Made by a program: the position numbers and the translations under genes. From Symsagittifera roscoffensis (taxonomy: Eukaryota; Xenacoelomorpha; Acoela; Convolutidae): a stretch of DNA of 64,000 nucleotides. The notes beneath the pieces are model-generated. The model did not search any database, was not told where the DNA came from, and worked only from the letters and a program-made list of their open reading frames with translations. The DNA lies in NCBI RefSeq assembly GCF_963678635.1, contig NC_087069.1, forward strand, positions 55,348,928-55,412,927, written 5' to 3'. Below, piece by piece: positions 24,801-38,300 of the stretch (its first letter is position 1; every line of letters begins with the position of its first letter).

Positions 24801-27800
24801 CCCAAAAATTTTGAAATTTGACTTTTCCGTTTTGGCTTTTGATTTTTTAAAAGGAAGGAAAACTCCATTATTGAACAGCAAAAGTGTAAAGGTCACAAAA
24901 AACCGTGATTGACTTCTAGTTTTGGAAGTGGATTTTAGAGCTTAGCTACATTTTTCTTTTGGAGCTTTTTATGATTTGTATCTGGTTAAAAGAAAATTTA
25001 CCAGACAATCTAAGTCTTTGCTAATCAGTTTCGAGCTAAATCGTTTCAAGTGAAGATGTGGAAATAAAATTTTTGGGCGGTTCAGTTAAAAGACCCATTT
25101 TAATGAGAGCGTTATGTGTATTCAGGTGTATGCATCAGTTGCTGCTAAACTGCGTGACAAGAGTAGTGGCTGTACTGCGAGTGTGCATGACGGGTGGATG
25201 GGGTTGGTTGAGACATGTGGACATTATGGCATCATGCTGCATGACTTCCTCCTCACCCTCAACCGGCCCAAAGACCCATCAACAATAATAACAACAACAA
25301 CAAAGTACACACATTGTATTTGTGCATTGGGTTGTACAATATTGCAACTGAGAAAAATGGTTCAAAAGATTGAATGAACTATCACGGAAACATTTGCTTG
25401 CAAAATATGTTTTCTAACAGCGAATTTTGACTCCAGGTCGTTTGAAATTTCAAGCTTGCATTCAAACTTTGTTGTCGTACTTAACTTTCATACGACCTGA
25501 CCGTAGTCTCATAAGCTTGCTTGCAGTTGACTAGAATGAGCTTTTGACCTACTCAGTTCTGATTTGAACTTTCTTTTTTTTTGCGCACTTGTTTCATATT
25601 ATCCACTGCCGGGCAGCATTTTATATCCCTAATGCTTTCTTCAGTTGTACTCTCTGAGTTTCAAGCTACATTAATGATGATGCTTTGAGCGTTAAAGATG
25701 TGTGGTTGAATGTGGTATTGATAAGAAATAAACTTCGTCAGGGGTGGGGGCAAGGAGAAGGGAAAGAGAGGCAAAGAAAGTCACAGCAACAACAATAACA
25801 ACAACTGGAAAGTGCTCAGGAAGTGTGTTTGGCTGGTAGTGTCATTTCTGAAGTCTCATCCGCTTGTCAAACACACACTATGTTAGTTCCTATTATCAAG
25901 TTATTTAAACAATAAAGAAAAAATGATGCAATATTGTTACAAAAACTTGGAAATATCACGAATTTCGTCTCATTATGACAAAACACCAGAACATCAAAAT
26001 CTAAAATGCCGCTTAGTGACAAAATTTGACATAAACTATCTTTTGATAAATTGTGGTAAATATATAGAATTGTTCGACTGTTCCAGCTAATTTTCATTTT
26101 GCTTTGTTTTTACGCTTGCGTTTAGCAAGCGTTATCAAATCGCAATGTAAATTCTTTTATGATGCTGACATGTCCAATTTCATGAAAATTCAAGTTGAAC
26201 AACTGGGTGGGAGGCAGTTACTGCAGGGTAGTTTCAGGGGGACTTGAAACTTATTAATTTTTTTTTTTTGCAAAATGAGATTTTTTTCGTCCAACTGGTG
26301 TCTGATCAAAGATTGTCAGCATTATTTCCGCTTCGTAAGTTTTGTGAAGTTGCTAATTTAAATTTAAAAATTTCTTGCTCGGCTTGTTTGTTTACTTAGA
26401 GTTCGTATTTGGCAATAATAGCTGTTATGAAAATGTATGGGATAGGTTTTTTTTTTTGGTTTAAGACGCTTTGGAAAAACTTATCACTTCTTGCAAAATA
26501 TTAAGTTTTTCTCTAAAACCTTTCTACCGGTTTTCAATCAAGGGGTATCCATAGAAAGAATGCTTTCACCCTTGTGTGCCTGTATGCCCCTGTGGTCTGT
26601 TTTGCCTTACCCTTTTGTCGAAAACCTTCGAAAAAGTCATTGGAGGAATATTTGACCGATATTTTTAATTATTTTCCCTTTTCTTATAAACTAGCCTACC
26701 AAATCTGAGATTTGGTTTCAATGAACCGAAAGGGTTTGAAATGCTCCCCTACACGAAAAGTTATCGTCCTCGGAAAACTGATTTTCTTTATTTTTTGAGC
26801 TTTTTTTTCTAAATTTAACGAACTATACCGTAAAAAATCCCCCCGAAAAGAAGTTTCGGGTTTAATTCAAAGAATGGGATGTGAAAAACTCCTTGCTTTA
26901 ACTGAGTACGCCCAAGTTTTTCAACATCAAAAGTTATGTCACTCGGAAAAGTCAAAAATTTGATTTTTTTACCCTTTTTGTCTTTTCCCGAGTACTACCC
27001 TGCCAAACCTGGGTTTTTGGGTTCAATCGAAGTTTTAGATTGGGTAATTCGGTTCTGCATAAGCGCCTACGTCCCAATTGATTTAAACAAAAAGCTATTC
27101 TTTTCGAAAATGTCAACTTTGTGATTTGTTGACCGTTTTTTTTGTACTTTTCCGATAATTATCCTGCCAAATCTGATATCATAGTTATAATCGACACAAC
27201 AAGTTATTGAAAGCTTACCTTTGTAATTGGCTGAGCGCAGTTTCTTTTGGAAAAAATTAATGACCTTCAAACAAGTAAAAATTTTGAAGCTTCCGGTTCA
27301 ACCGAGAAATCCGGTTTTGTGAATTTTCTTTTCGTTGCCGACCACGACCTGCTTTCAGCAGAAAAAAGTTACAGATTTCGGAAAGTCAAGTTTTTGACCT
27401 TTGTCCGGTTTTCAGGATTTTTTTGAATTCTCTTAGAAACTACCATATCAATTCTGAGATGAAAAATTCAATCGAAAGAAGTGGTTGCATTCTACATGAA
27501 CGGCTTTTCCTTAATTTTTTGTTAGAGAAATGCTATGTCTCAAAAATATTCCAAAGTTACGCATTTTGTCGCATTAGTATAACGAATTCAAAAAATATCA
27601 AACACATATCTCCAGCTTTAGCGGGGCCTTAGGTGTCTTTCATAGATCGACAAACAAAAATTTTGGTTCACCTAGTTTTTTTTTTGAATTATTTTTCTTT
27701 TTTTCGATTTATGTTTTTGTGATTTATTGTTGTGTTGTATCGCAAGTGGTGGAAAGCTCTGCTTCGCCTCTGTTTCAATGAATAGTTTATTCCAATGTTT

Positions 27801-30800
27801 TAGCGGAACAATATCTCTCTCTGTCCAAACCGGAAGTGTCGTCAGCCTTTGTGGGTATCGCAGAGTCCATTCTAGACTACGAGCACGACAGCATCCCGAG
27901 GGGGTTCGGAACCAACCTACAGCCATTCAGATTCTTCCACTGGTAACATTTTTTGCTAGGCTCTTGTTCGGTATTCAGGTTTTGGCCTCGGATAGTGTCT
28001 GCCAACAAACTGCATTCGGGTTTTCTTAATAAATAATGTCTCACTGAATCGCACTGAAATCAAACGCATTATTCATAGGACAACATAGTTGCTTCTAAAG
28101 TTTACTTAGGCCGATTAAGATTTTAAACAATTTTTACAGGTACATGAATCCACACCTGTTGCCTTCATATCTGTCTCAACATCTCTACTTGCATGAATAC
28201 ATCAAGAGCCAGTTGCACTGTCCCAGAGTGGCCAGGGCTTGGGAGGCCATAGAAGTGAGACAGACCACACAAGTGAGACAGCTGCAGCAGAAGGCCTTAC
28301 AAAAACAGGGAGCCGGGAAGCGTGCGAAAGAGACACAGTCACGTGAACAACATCAGTGTGGGAGTGACGCGGAAGTGAATGAGAAGTTAAAGGAGGCCAT
28401 GCACATATTTGTACAGGTGAGGAGGGGAGTCTTGTTTGAAACGATACTTCGGCGCTTCTTAGATTTCACCCAATCAGAAACAAAAGTCTTAGTTCTCTTT
28501 CCATTTCGAGTTTGGACTGAATTAGTGAAAATATTCCAGGAAAATACTTCTTCCAATTACCAACTGAATCAGTTCAAGATTAGTGGAGTTCAACTCACAT
28601 TCAATGATAAGAGGTTAATCCACGACCACAGATCATATATCCTACACATATCGGCATGAAAATAACAGCTCTGGTTTTCGAGATAACGGCTATTTTTTAT
28701 TCCGTGAAGTCAAAGTAATGCTTACAATGCTTGGCCCAAAAAATAACCAAAAATGTAGCTGTAATTATTAATCAGGGGAGTAACAGCTATTCTTAGAACA
28801 GCTTGCTGCTGGTCGTTTCTCGCGTGGATAAACGATCTTCACGTCAAATTAAGACTATTTATCCAGGAGGGAAAAGACCAAAATAGGAGCGGTTTGGCTC
28901 TCTGCGGAGAAGTGCTGTTATTTACGTTGTTGATTGAAAAATGCACAGAATTTGTGCATGGTACAATTAACTCATGTGTTTAGGTGGAGAGACGCAAACT
29001 TGTGATGAACTTGGAGAAAGTGGAAGCGTATGTGGCCCAACTGAGGATATGTGTAGTGCTGTATGAGGTGGCCTACTGGCTGAAGAAACTGTTCGCGGCC
29101 AAAAAGACATTCGCCCCAGATGCATACTATCTCTGCTGGAGACACTTCGACGACCCAGAGTTCTTCGTGCCTATTTCTTGTGCGAATCACGCGATGCGCA
29201 AACAGTACTGCAAACGGGAAGGCATTTACTACCTCGTCACAAGGTTAGAATACCCTACCTTCCAAATACTTTTTGTCCGAGATTTAAACGCAAGCTAGCC
29301 TGGAAGAAAGCAATGCAATCAGAATATATTAAACGTAGTTTTTTGGTTTCCGAAAACTATTTGCTAACAAATGAATCCTTTTCATTTTTTCAATGGATAG
29401 AGGCTTTTCAAAATGTTTGCTGTTGTTTTTATTGTGCGTGGTGGTCAACTTTTATTGTGAAATGTTTAAATAGATGTGAAGTAACTTCGAAGGTCTGTTG
29501 TATTTGGTTGTTTCTGTGTTCAGATTCTGTCTGAACATCCTGCATTATGAGATGCGAGAGAGTGGCTACAAGGTGTGGGACAAGGCCAGTGTGCCCTACA
29601 AGACATTCATGTTCCTGTTCCGCCGTCTGTTCACACCCTACGCAGAGCCAGACTCCATCGTGTTCGAGCGAGAGGAGAACTGCTACGACAGGTCAGAACG
29701 GAAACATGCTGGTGCTTATGTATTTCTCAATATGCAATGCGTTCGTTAGCACTCACACTCTTCGTTGGTTCTGTTGGATGGTTTCAAGTGTTGATGTTAG
29801 GTTTGATTAAGCATCAGTAAGAAAGAGGAATAAAGAGGTGAAACAGACAAAACTGCGTTGCTACCTATTTTAGATGATCATTCTATTGTATGAATTTTCA
29901 TTGTCTTTTCAATATCAAATTTCGAAATGGGGAGTGATGGTGAACTGGCTAAATTGAAAAAAGTCGGCTGATCCAGACCCACAATGATCCGTGCTGGTGC
30001 TTTAGGATGAGGCAACATTACTCAGCCAAGAAAACAGCTTAAAAATTAATGTTACATCGTAACTAGATGCACATCAGACGTGATTTGAAATGCCGATAAA
30101 TGCTGATTATAACAACACATAAATGCTATATGCCCTCCTGTATGTTTCTTCTCTTTTTATCCAGGTACTCTGCCAGGATTCTGCAGAGGATGCGGGCCAT
30201 AATGGAGAGGGAAAAGAAGACAGCGTCTGCGGCTGCAGCTGCTGCGAATGGGGGGCCCAATAGTTCCACTACTGCAGACACCCACCACGTCAATAGTGAG
30301 TGGAAGCTAAGCTCACCAGTATGCAGACTAATAACAGAAACTGCTTGTGAAATATGTACATGGCAACATTTTTACATGATCATGACTTCAAATTTCAGAG
30401 TTGTTTTTTTTCGGATGTTGAATTTCTTTCAGGGCTTTTTCTGTATTTTACGGCATTTCACCTTTTTAGAGCTAATTTGTCGTTTTTTTTCTCGTTTGTG
30501 TTTGCGAAGTGCAGCTTTCACGTGTGTATGTGTGTGTGTGTGTTTGTGTTTAGGGGGCTACTATGACCTGCATATGGAGAATTTGAAGTTGTTCACGAAT
30601 GAGACCACTCAGACTTATGTGAGATTGGAGCAGCAAGTCACAGCCTCCCTCAATGACGTCATCCTGTCTGCGGAGAACCAGAAACAGGTGAGTATTCATG
30701 TTAAGAATTATCTTTCAACAGAATAATTTAATTGACTTCTTGAATAACCAAAAAAGCAGCTGAAGGCTGTTAAGACTGAATAAACATCAATTGGTTTAAT

Positions 30801-33800
30801 GCAAAAAGCGGTCGGACAGGATCAAGATGCAGACCAAATATGTTTGGAATTAATTAATTATCACACATGACGAATTTCATGGCAGTCGGACAAGAGGGAC
30901 AGAGTTAAAGCATTTAAATTTTCAACTTTAAAACATGTTCGACGTTGAAACGGAAAAAATGGCCGAACGCGTACGGACAACCGCAGAAAATGATTAAGTA
31001 TGTTTGACATTGACAGGTGGACAATTTCATTGGGAGGGTGTTGGAGGCACTGGTGTTGGTGTCCACAGACAAGAATGTGGACCACATAGACTGGCCATTC
31101 ATTGGCAGGTTAGTACTGGCTACAAGATAGGACAACTTCATCTTAAGAATAATTTAGAACAATCATTGAGTTCCAAGGGTTATGGAGAATTCATCGTGTT
31201 CTTCAAATGAGTGCATGGCACAGCTACGTTTAGTGGTGATATTTGGGCGCATTTGAACGCAAACATTTCTTTATGGACTTCTGTTAACATATATAAAATT
31301 TTTGCCATATTTGCATTGATTGTTTGGCTCTGAATTGTTTTTTTTTCCAAAATCACACCATAGTGTCTTTAAGCACTTGATGGGGCGATTGAGTAAATCT
31401 AATTGATTTTGTGTTGAGATGGGCTAATATAGTTTTGTGGCTGCTACTGTTGTTGTTGTTGTGTAGGTGTGTGCCTCTGTACATGTTGGACCTGTACAAA
31501 CTGCTGGCGAAGAACAACTTACTCGGCTACCCCTCAGTGTTCGCCTACTCCACCAAGACATTCATTGACAAGTTCATCCACGAGAACATCACCAGAGACA
31601 ACAAGACCATCGACCAGTTCTTCACCCAACAGATACACGGTCAGTCTGTCTGTCTGTCTGTCTGTCTGTGATCCAAGACAAACTAATGGTCAGCTAAACA
31701 CACGTGGTTGAGATTATTGGGAAGATTTAGGCTGCATTTAGTTCGAAGCATCAGCTTACTCGACTGTGATGTTGTTTAATATTCAGCCTATTATTAATCA
31801 CCTAGTGAATTATACTTCTTTTTTAAAGTTGAACTGACCGAACTTTGGCAAAGATAGTGTTCTTTTGTAATGGGTTCGGAACGGTTCATCTGATAAGAGT
31901 AGAAAGGGGCGGTTATAAGGGAGAGGTGGGAGAAAGCACCCAAAGGTTCCCCCTTTGGTACTGTTTTACGACATCCATTGTTGACCTATGGATCCCAAAA
32001 AAATTCTACAGGCACCTTTGGCACCAATCAATGGTCAAAACATTCCAAAAGGTGCCTCAATGGCTTTTTTGGGTTTTTTTTCAAAAAATTTCTCGCGGTG
32101 CAGAAAGTTTTAGCGAAATAGGGTTCTGATAGTCGTTTGGAAGAGCTCCGAAAATGAATTAGGTCGCCTTAAAAAAAGTCGCCACCATCCTCCCTTCACA
32201 ATTAGGTCCCCACCCTCCACTGGAAAATCTTAGATCTCCCTGAGACTAAACATTTAAAAAGAGAAGATATTCAATAAAACTTAAGTCTATCCGCACAATT
32301 ATCATGGTTAAGATTTCTAATTATACTTTGAGATTAATCAATTACATGATTTGTCGATGTAATTTTTCCAAGACGGGGATTTCATTTTGTGTAGATGACT
32401 CTCGCATCTGTCCGTTTGATAAAGTGGAAGGAAACCCATTCGTCAAACTGGCTCTCCGGTACTTCTCGGCAGAGGAGACAAACAACAACAACACCCAGAA
32501 TAACAACAAAGTATCCACACAGCACCCCAACAAAACAGGCGAGTACCTAAGATTAAACGCTCACATGACAATGAAGCGGAAATCGGAAGAACTGCTAGGT
32601 AACAATCCACGAAGTTAATGTTCCCTTTTTACCTCATTTTTTATTGTCGGGAAAGTTTTTACACAAGTTGAGCTTGTATTACATATCAAGATCTTTTATT
32701 CTACCCGGTAGCAGCCAAATTTTCCAAACCTCATTAGAGCGCGAAAAAAAACCCGTGTGACTTAGTCTCGATTGTGTCTTTTGATCCTTAGATTTTGCCG
32801 TGAAATAAAATTGTTTGTTCACTCAGTTACTATTCCGTCCATTGAAAATGGGGAGGAATTTTGCATTCGGGTGTTTTAGTTTATTTTTCAACTTTTTTTG
32901 TTTTCCAAGCAAAATCAGGGTATCACAAATAATTATGGGACAGGGGCGAATGATATTCCATATTAAAGTCCTTTAGTAGTGATTTGAACGACTTTCAAAA
33001 ATTTAAAAAAAAAATCCTGGTGTTGAGAAAAACCGCTTTGAAATTTTTGATTTTTCGTAATTTTTGAGCGAGTAAAGCGATCGATTAATGTTTTATAAAT
33101 GATCATTAGCAATTTAGCCTAAAAATCTTGTAAGCTTCATTTGGCTTTTCTCTGGCAAAAAAAAACATCTTTCAAAAATTTTTAGTGCAAAAAGCTGACA
33201 AAAATTTTTGAAAAAAAAAACATGAAAATAATTGCGGTCTTTTTTTTGATGTTTTTAAATTATTTTTTTTTGAAGACAGCCTGAGCCGTTTTTGCCTAAT
33301 TCACTAAATTTCAATGCGTTCGTATAGCTGTATCATCACTCAACATACAAAAAAGATGAATTCTTTGTAACTAGTTGGAAATAAATTGATGATTGTTGTT
33401 TGTTTCTATATGATTTTGAATAATTAAATCATGCTATCCTTTTCTCCATCGGGCTAGTTTTAAAAAAAGTATTGTCAATTGTGAACGTTTTTTGAAATTG
33501 AACGAGCTTTGATATTGAACGAGAAATTTGAAGTGGTGTGTTTTTTCTTCGAAAATTGAAAACTGTTTTCAAAATCTCAATCTTTTTTTTTGTCAGTTTC
33601 CTTGAGTTCCAACTTCGACTATCTAATTTTTTAATAAGTGAGATAAATGTTTTTTTTTAAACAGCTACTAAACCGCAACCGTCATCATCATCATCAGGAG
33701 CTGCATCTTCGTCAGGTAGAAACAACTCCACCCCCTCAGCCGAGAGTGGCCAGAAGGGAGAAGGAGGGGGGAAGCAGGCGACTTTCAGGACTAAAGGAGT

Positions 33801-33897
33801 CCCCAACCCCACCCAGAACAAGAAAAAAGATGAGCCCAGAGACAAAGAAGAGAAAGACAAGACAAACAGCACTGCTGCCCCCACACGCAGTCGATGA
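15858..33897 (+). CDS. Large unrecognised conserved-looking protein, 21 exons, about 1292 aa
   Basis: Exons: 15858-16101, 16901-17130, 17476-17687, 18202-18347, 18761-18941, 19365-19500, 19951-20139, 20335-20530, 24014-24228, 25126-25304, 25742-25881, 27804-27942, 28140-28416, 28984-29243, 29524-29691, 30165-30295, 30554-30687, 31017-31108, 31467-31639, 32395-32598, 33665-33897. All phases close and the frame ends in TGA. The start is the first ATG after an acceptor at 15854, so an upstream exon is possible. The N-terminal third is mostly low complexity: Asn/Ser/Thr-rich, acidic (CDDDDEDDD), Pro-rich (PPPPLPF) and Ser-rich. From about VPDYLEDEEFM onward the protein is dense, helical and Trp/Tyr/Leu-rich without obvious signal peptide or membrane segment, which suggests an alpha-solenoid-like scaffold. 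It is interrupted by a basic Gly/Lys/Asn insert (exon 11) and an Ala-rich segment (exon 16). The tail (exon 21) is Ser-rich, then basic. I could not match it to a named family. Codon choice and phase consistency leave little doubt that it is coding. Confidence 0.85.
20531..24013 (+). other. Intron 8 of the unrecognised gene, 3.5 kb
   Basis: Contains the tandem duplication listed at 21060-23760. The remainder (20531-21060 and 23760-24013) is AT-rich and shows no exon. Confidence 0.6.
21060..23760 (+). repeat. About 2.8 direct copies of a ~0.95-kb intronic repeat
   Basis: The blocks TTCTGGGTAAACGATTC, GTTATCCAGCTTTCCTTAC and TCGTTCAGACCTACCAG recur near 21430-21595, 22345-22520 and 23265-23445. 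TTGTCACTGAGGTGAGG recurs near 21856 and 22817. Copies 2 and 3 keep an open frame of about 70-80 codons across the shared block. Copy 1 has lost the segment just after CCTACCAG, going straight to ATAAAGAACTG. Confidence 0.8.
24405..24510 (-). repeat. tRNA-derived SINE head, copy d
   Basis: On the minus strand it reads GAGCGGTGGTGAAATGG (A-box side), then AAGTTCGAGGCCC (B-box side), then CATGATCCGTGCTCG. The plus-strand sequence at 29930-30000 (GAGTGATGGTGAACTGG ... AATGATCCGTGCTGG) matches it, so the two are copies of one SINE family, distinct from copies a and b. Confidence 0.6.
24850..25000 (+). repeat. Family-R fragment
   Basis: Short copy with AGGAAGGAAAACTCCATTA, TTGAACAGCAAAAGTGTAA and CGTGATTGACTTCTAG, as in the copies at 2735 and 53460. 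Same orientation as the others. Confidence 0.6.
25882..27803 (+). other. Intron 11 of the unrecognised gene with degenerate tandem repeats
   Basis: From about 26440 to 27640, blocks of roughly 200 bp recur with strong divergence. Each has a CCTGCCAAATCTGA-like core, a TTCAATCGAA-like segment and an AAAAGTTAT..TCGGAAAA segment (near 26695, 26995, 27163 and 27440). The end of the intron carries a GCAAGTGG..CTTCGCCTCTGT tail like the SINE tails. No exon seen. Confidence 0.45.
29928..30015 (+). repeat. tRNA-derived SINE head, copy e
   Basis: Plus-strand relative of copy d, with GGGGAGTGATGGTGAACTGG and AATGATCCGTGCTGGTGC. The B box is degraded (CTGATCCAGACCC). It sits in intron 15 of the unrecognised gene. 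Confidence 0.5.
31890..32235 (+). repeat. Dispersed repeat X, copy 2
   Basis: Parallel to 10840-11215: CCCTTTGGTACTGTTTTACG, CATCCATTGTTGACC, CCAAAAGGTGCC, GCAGAAAGTTTTAGCG, GGTTCTGATAG and AGCTCCGAAAATGAATT occur in the same order. Intronic and non-coding. Confidence 0.6.
32825..33300 (+). repeat. Dispersed repeat Y, copy 1
   Basis: Shares TTGAAAATGGGGAGGAA, TTTTCCAAGCAAAATCAGG, CACAAATAATTATGGGAC and GAGAAAAACCGCTTTGAAAT with 36430-36860, and the first blocks with 35810-36130. Class unknown. Confidence 0.6.
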
Positions 33898-34261
33898 AAA
33901 GCATAAGTGGGACTGAATCATGAAATTATCATTCTAGTTCATAAGTAACTTCATGTGTCGATTTGTGGCAACCTGATGGCTGTTTTGTACTAACTGTGAC
34001 ACTGTTATTGAAAAAGAAAAAACTGACACCATTTGTGCTGTGAAAATGGTATAACTATTCGTTTGAAACTTTGACGACATGCTAATAATCTGTCTTTTTT
34101 CATGTCTGAAGTCAATTATGTGCTGTAACTGACGACCATACAAGCAAAACTGTAAAAAAAATCCATTTATGAAATTATTGACGAGAGAAACGACTTGATT
34201 GGGTGAAATGTGAAGCATTGTGTGTAGGGGAAATGTGTCTTATGTTTTACAGATTGTAATT

Positions 34262-34267
34262 AATAAA
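34262..34267 (+). promoter_or_regulatory. AATAAA polyadenylation signal of the 1292-aa gene
   Basis: AATAAA 365 bp past the TGA at 33895-33897, with a T-rich stretch just downstream (34291-34300). It is the first such hexamer after the stop that I see. Confidence 0.6.
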
Positions 34268-35377
34268 TATAACTTTTGAGTTGATTGCTATATTTTTTTT
34301 GTTTCCGTGTACAGTTTTATTTGCTACCATATAATGATCGGAATCGAATCAGCTTAGCTAATATAGGCTTATTCAGAGCCATCTCTTTTTTCTATATATT
34401 GAGTTGTGAGTATCTGCTATCCCTTGATACGAAAACTCGCATTAAAAAACTCGCCAAATACTCACCGACGCAGTCGCGCTAACGTGTTGCGAGCTTGCCA
34501 ACAGAAGGTAAATTTGCGAGTTGTCATTCTGTTAACAGGGTTTTTGGCAGTAGTTTTTAACTGGCTAACACCAGTAGCACGTTTACGGGGGGGGGAGGGG
34601 TGTTTTGCTACCTCATGAGTGCTTTTCTTGACACAACTCGATGATCGATTTTAAATTCTAAGTCCCCAAAAATAGCGCACAGTTTTTGGCTAAGTTCAAA
34701 ATTCTTTTTTGCTAATTAATTCAAGTGTTTCTATGGAATTTGGGTTGGAAAATTGATTGAGTCGCCTTCAGAAAAAAACTTTTTTTATCCTTTCTGCTAG
34801 AATTAAGGTTTTCGAGATGCACCTTAGGGGAATCTGCACGAGCCATAAATTTGCTACATTATCATTTGTTATTTCAGATTTTTGACATGCGAGACGTTTA
34901 TCCAGCTACGAATATCTTGTGAGATAGATTGAATGCAGTGCCTCTGGATGAAAAAAGTTTTTTAAGACTGAAATCTGGCTAGTTTCTTGCTGGTTTTTAA
35001 GTTTCTAGTAATCTCTTAGCTAGCTAATTACGCAGTTATCATTACCTCACTTTAGATTATAAATCGACTGCGAGCGCATAACCAAAATAAGTTCTGCCTT
35101 GCTTCTTGTGCGTATTCATTAATGAGTTATAGCTGATCTGTATATTGTAGGAGTTTGTTCGCAATTCTTCGAGGCCAACTTTTTTTTTTACTTTTGATGG
35201 TCAAATTTATCGTCTATTTTATTCAATTTGCAACAACATTACGAAAATCTTAAATTAAATCTACAAGTTGAGCCGTGAATTTCTTTACTAAACGGAGTAC
35301 GCTTCATACCAACTGGTGTTCCTGAAGTGAAGAGCAACAACAACAACAGAAGCAGCAGCAGAAGTTGGTGTGACTAA
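34268..35377. other. Intergenic spacer before CEP135
   Basis: No coding exon seen. There is a poly-G run near 34587. The last 40 bp before the start codon are a CAACAACAACAACAGAAGCAGCAG-like purine-rich stretch that probably belongs to the CEP135 5' UTR. No TATA box is convincing. Confidence 0.45.
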
Positions 35378-38300
35378 ATGATGGCGCCTTCAGTGCCCGG
35401 AGGGGTGCCGGACCCCCTATCCATTACCTCCACTCTCGGAGGACCCGATGGTCACAAGGTAGCACTTGATATCTTCTTTGTATTGCCTTTATGGTCTCTG
35501 TTTTCAAAATAGGGTCTTAATAGTTTTTCGGGAGTGCTCGGAAAATCAATTTTGTTGACCTAATTAAGATTTTGGGAAATCATCTTTCCCCGAGAAATCT
35601 AGATCCGCTTCTGATTGTTAATGATCTATTTCTACCTTGTTTGATCACATCGGAATCATCCTAGCTAAAATTTTTGCTTTAAATTTAAATACAATTAAAT
35701 ATAAACATAACTTGATCTGTTGAAAATGGACCGGTAATGACATGATTATACGTTTTTTTTTCTATTTTCATGATTCTTTAAATCCTAGTACTGGCCTTAA
35801 CCAATTACTGATTGTTGTTCCGACCATTGAAAGTGGGGAAGAACTTTGTATTCGGCTGTGTTTTAATTTTTCTTTTGTTTTCCAGGCAAAGTAAGGTCCA
35901 CAAATATACTATACAAGTATACAGTGATATACTATTTTAACGCGCTTGCAGTCGTGACATAAACCCTATTGAAATGTTTAATTTTTGGTCTAAATTTGAG
36001 CGAATAAATCGAGCAAGGAGGCCTATATTACGGAACTGAGGCGTTAAAACTTAATTACAAAATTTAGTTTACAAACATCAGTTTTTGACGCTTTAACGCT
36101 TTATTGACAACAAAGATTCCTCAAAATTCTGCAAAATTTTGTTAAAAAAGTTACATTGTTTTATAATTTTTCATTTTTGTGGTCGGTACTTTCTGTGATT
36201 TTTGCTTGGTTCTTTTTCCTTTTCCCATCACCTGCGATTTTTTAAAAGTATGTTTTTTCACATTGTCCGATTGTTGTGAAAATTGACATGCGGACTTAAT
36301 TGGGCCATGACAAACTGTTTTTGGTCTCCTTATTTAACCTTGTTAACCCACTCGTTTTACCATGAAAAGAATGCCACTGCGAAATGGGGGTATAAAGAGC
36401 CCTTTGCAAGTTTTTGCAAAGCAACTGTCTATCATTGTTGTTGCGATCATTGAAAATGGTGAGGAACCTTGTATTCCGGTGTGTTTTAGTTTTTTTTCTT
36501 TGTTTTCCACGCAAAATCAGGTACCACAAATAATCATCGGACTGGGTTGAGTGATGAACCATATTAAAGCCTCAACAGTCGTGATTTAAACCACATAAAT
36601 AAATTCTAAAAAAAATTCCCCTGTGTCGAGAAAAACCAGTTTGAAATTTTTGGTTTTTCGTCTTATTTCCAGCGATTAAAGTCTTATTTTAATTGCTCAA
36701 AAACTTACAATAGCTTAATTAAAACCTAAAAACTTAGTCTTACTTGAGAACCGTTCGTTTACTTTGAGTATTTCAGCGCTTTTTTGGAATCCAAATATTC
36801 AAAAAATTGCAAAACTTGAAAAAAAAATTTCATTTTTTTTTCGTTTTTCATTTATTTTCGTTTTTCATTTATTTAATAATTTATCAAACCGCGCGGGAAA
36901 AAACGACATTAATTTGAAAACACTTTGTTGTTTTTGTTAAGACTATGGTCGAAACATTCTTTGGTACTTGCACCGGCTATACTTGTTTGTGTTGTGCATT
37001 TGTCGGAAAGAAATCTTGATAGAGAAGCGGAATAAATGTGGGTTAATTTTTGGATTGGTAGCTTATTACAATTTTTTGATAGAAAGTTTTTCTCAAGCTC
37101 TATTGACGAGGAGCCATTTAATGATTGTTTCCAGCATTTTCCAAATGCCAGAAGCACGGAATGCCCGAAAATTCTGTCCGCTAATCAGGATTCCTTATTT
37201 TTAAATCTGATCGAAATAAGCTGGAATATCAGTCAGTTATGGTCATAGTTTATTGGACGTCGTTGATTTGTTAAAATTGCCGCACATTCGTTCATTCGGG
37301 TCTTTTCTCTTATACGGCCCAAAGTTACCAAATTGTTCTATGAGCTTCTGTTTTTAAAGAGAATCCAGATCTTAATGCGGAATTGATTTAGATTGATCAG
37401 ATTCGAGCATTATTGTCAAATTTTCAAAATTTTCGAAGATATCGGTTTTAGACCGTAAAACAAAATAGACCCGTTCTTTCTGTCCTGAGAGTAGACCTCT
37501 TTGTTTTGTTGTTGACCCCTTTTCGGTGTTATTCCAGTACGTGTCCCTCCGGAAGAGACTGGACCAATTGGGCTATAAGCAGAGTCTGGGTGTGGACTCC
37601 CTTCCTCTGGTGGAGAAACTGTTCGCTGATCTAGTACACACAACAGAGAGTCTCAAGAAGGCCAAACAGCAGACAACAGCAACACATGTGAGTAATTTGG
37701 GGCTTCTCTTCTTAATGCGTAAATAGACAATAAACATTTTGATAAATAAAATATGAACATTTAAATTCGAACGTTTTAGTTGTTTTTTTTTAAATTTTTT
37801 TTAGTAATCGACTGAAAGGTTAAGTGTCGGATGAACGAAGTGAAGACTAATTTTTAGGCTGTGTTGATGTTTTCATTTCGCAATTTTGATGCATCGCGGT
37901 TTGGATTTAAAATTCTTTTTCACTTCAATTCGAATTCATTCGCTATAGGGAAGGCAAATTACGCTTTCAAAAACGAAAATGCTTACAGCGCAAAAGTTAT
38001 GATTGGTTTTTATTTCCGAAAGGGATTTTCATTTTTATATTTACTAGCGGAACAAAAATTTCTTATTGGTTGTTTTTCTTCAAATTTGGTTTTTTTTATA
38101 TAAAAAAGCGTCAATCATAGAAGATTCATGAATTTTTACGAGCTTTGAGGAGGTATATTTTTCTTTTTTAATTTTTCGGTCTCCTTGAGTTCATTAACAC
38201 TATTCCAAATATCTGTTGGCCATGTGACAACAATTTTTCAACTGCCAAATAGAAAGTTTCGAAAATGTTCGAATGTTTGAAATTTAGAAATTTAGACAAG

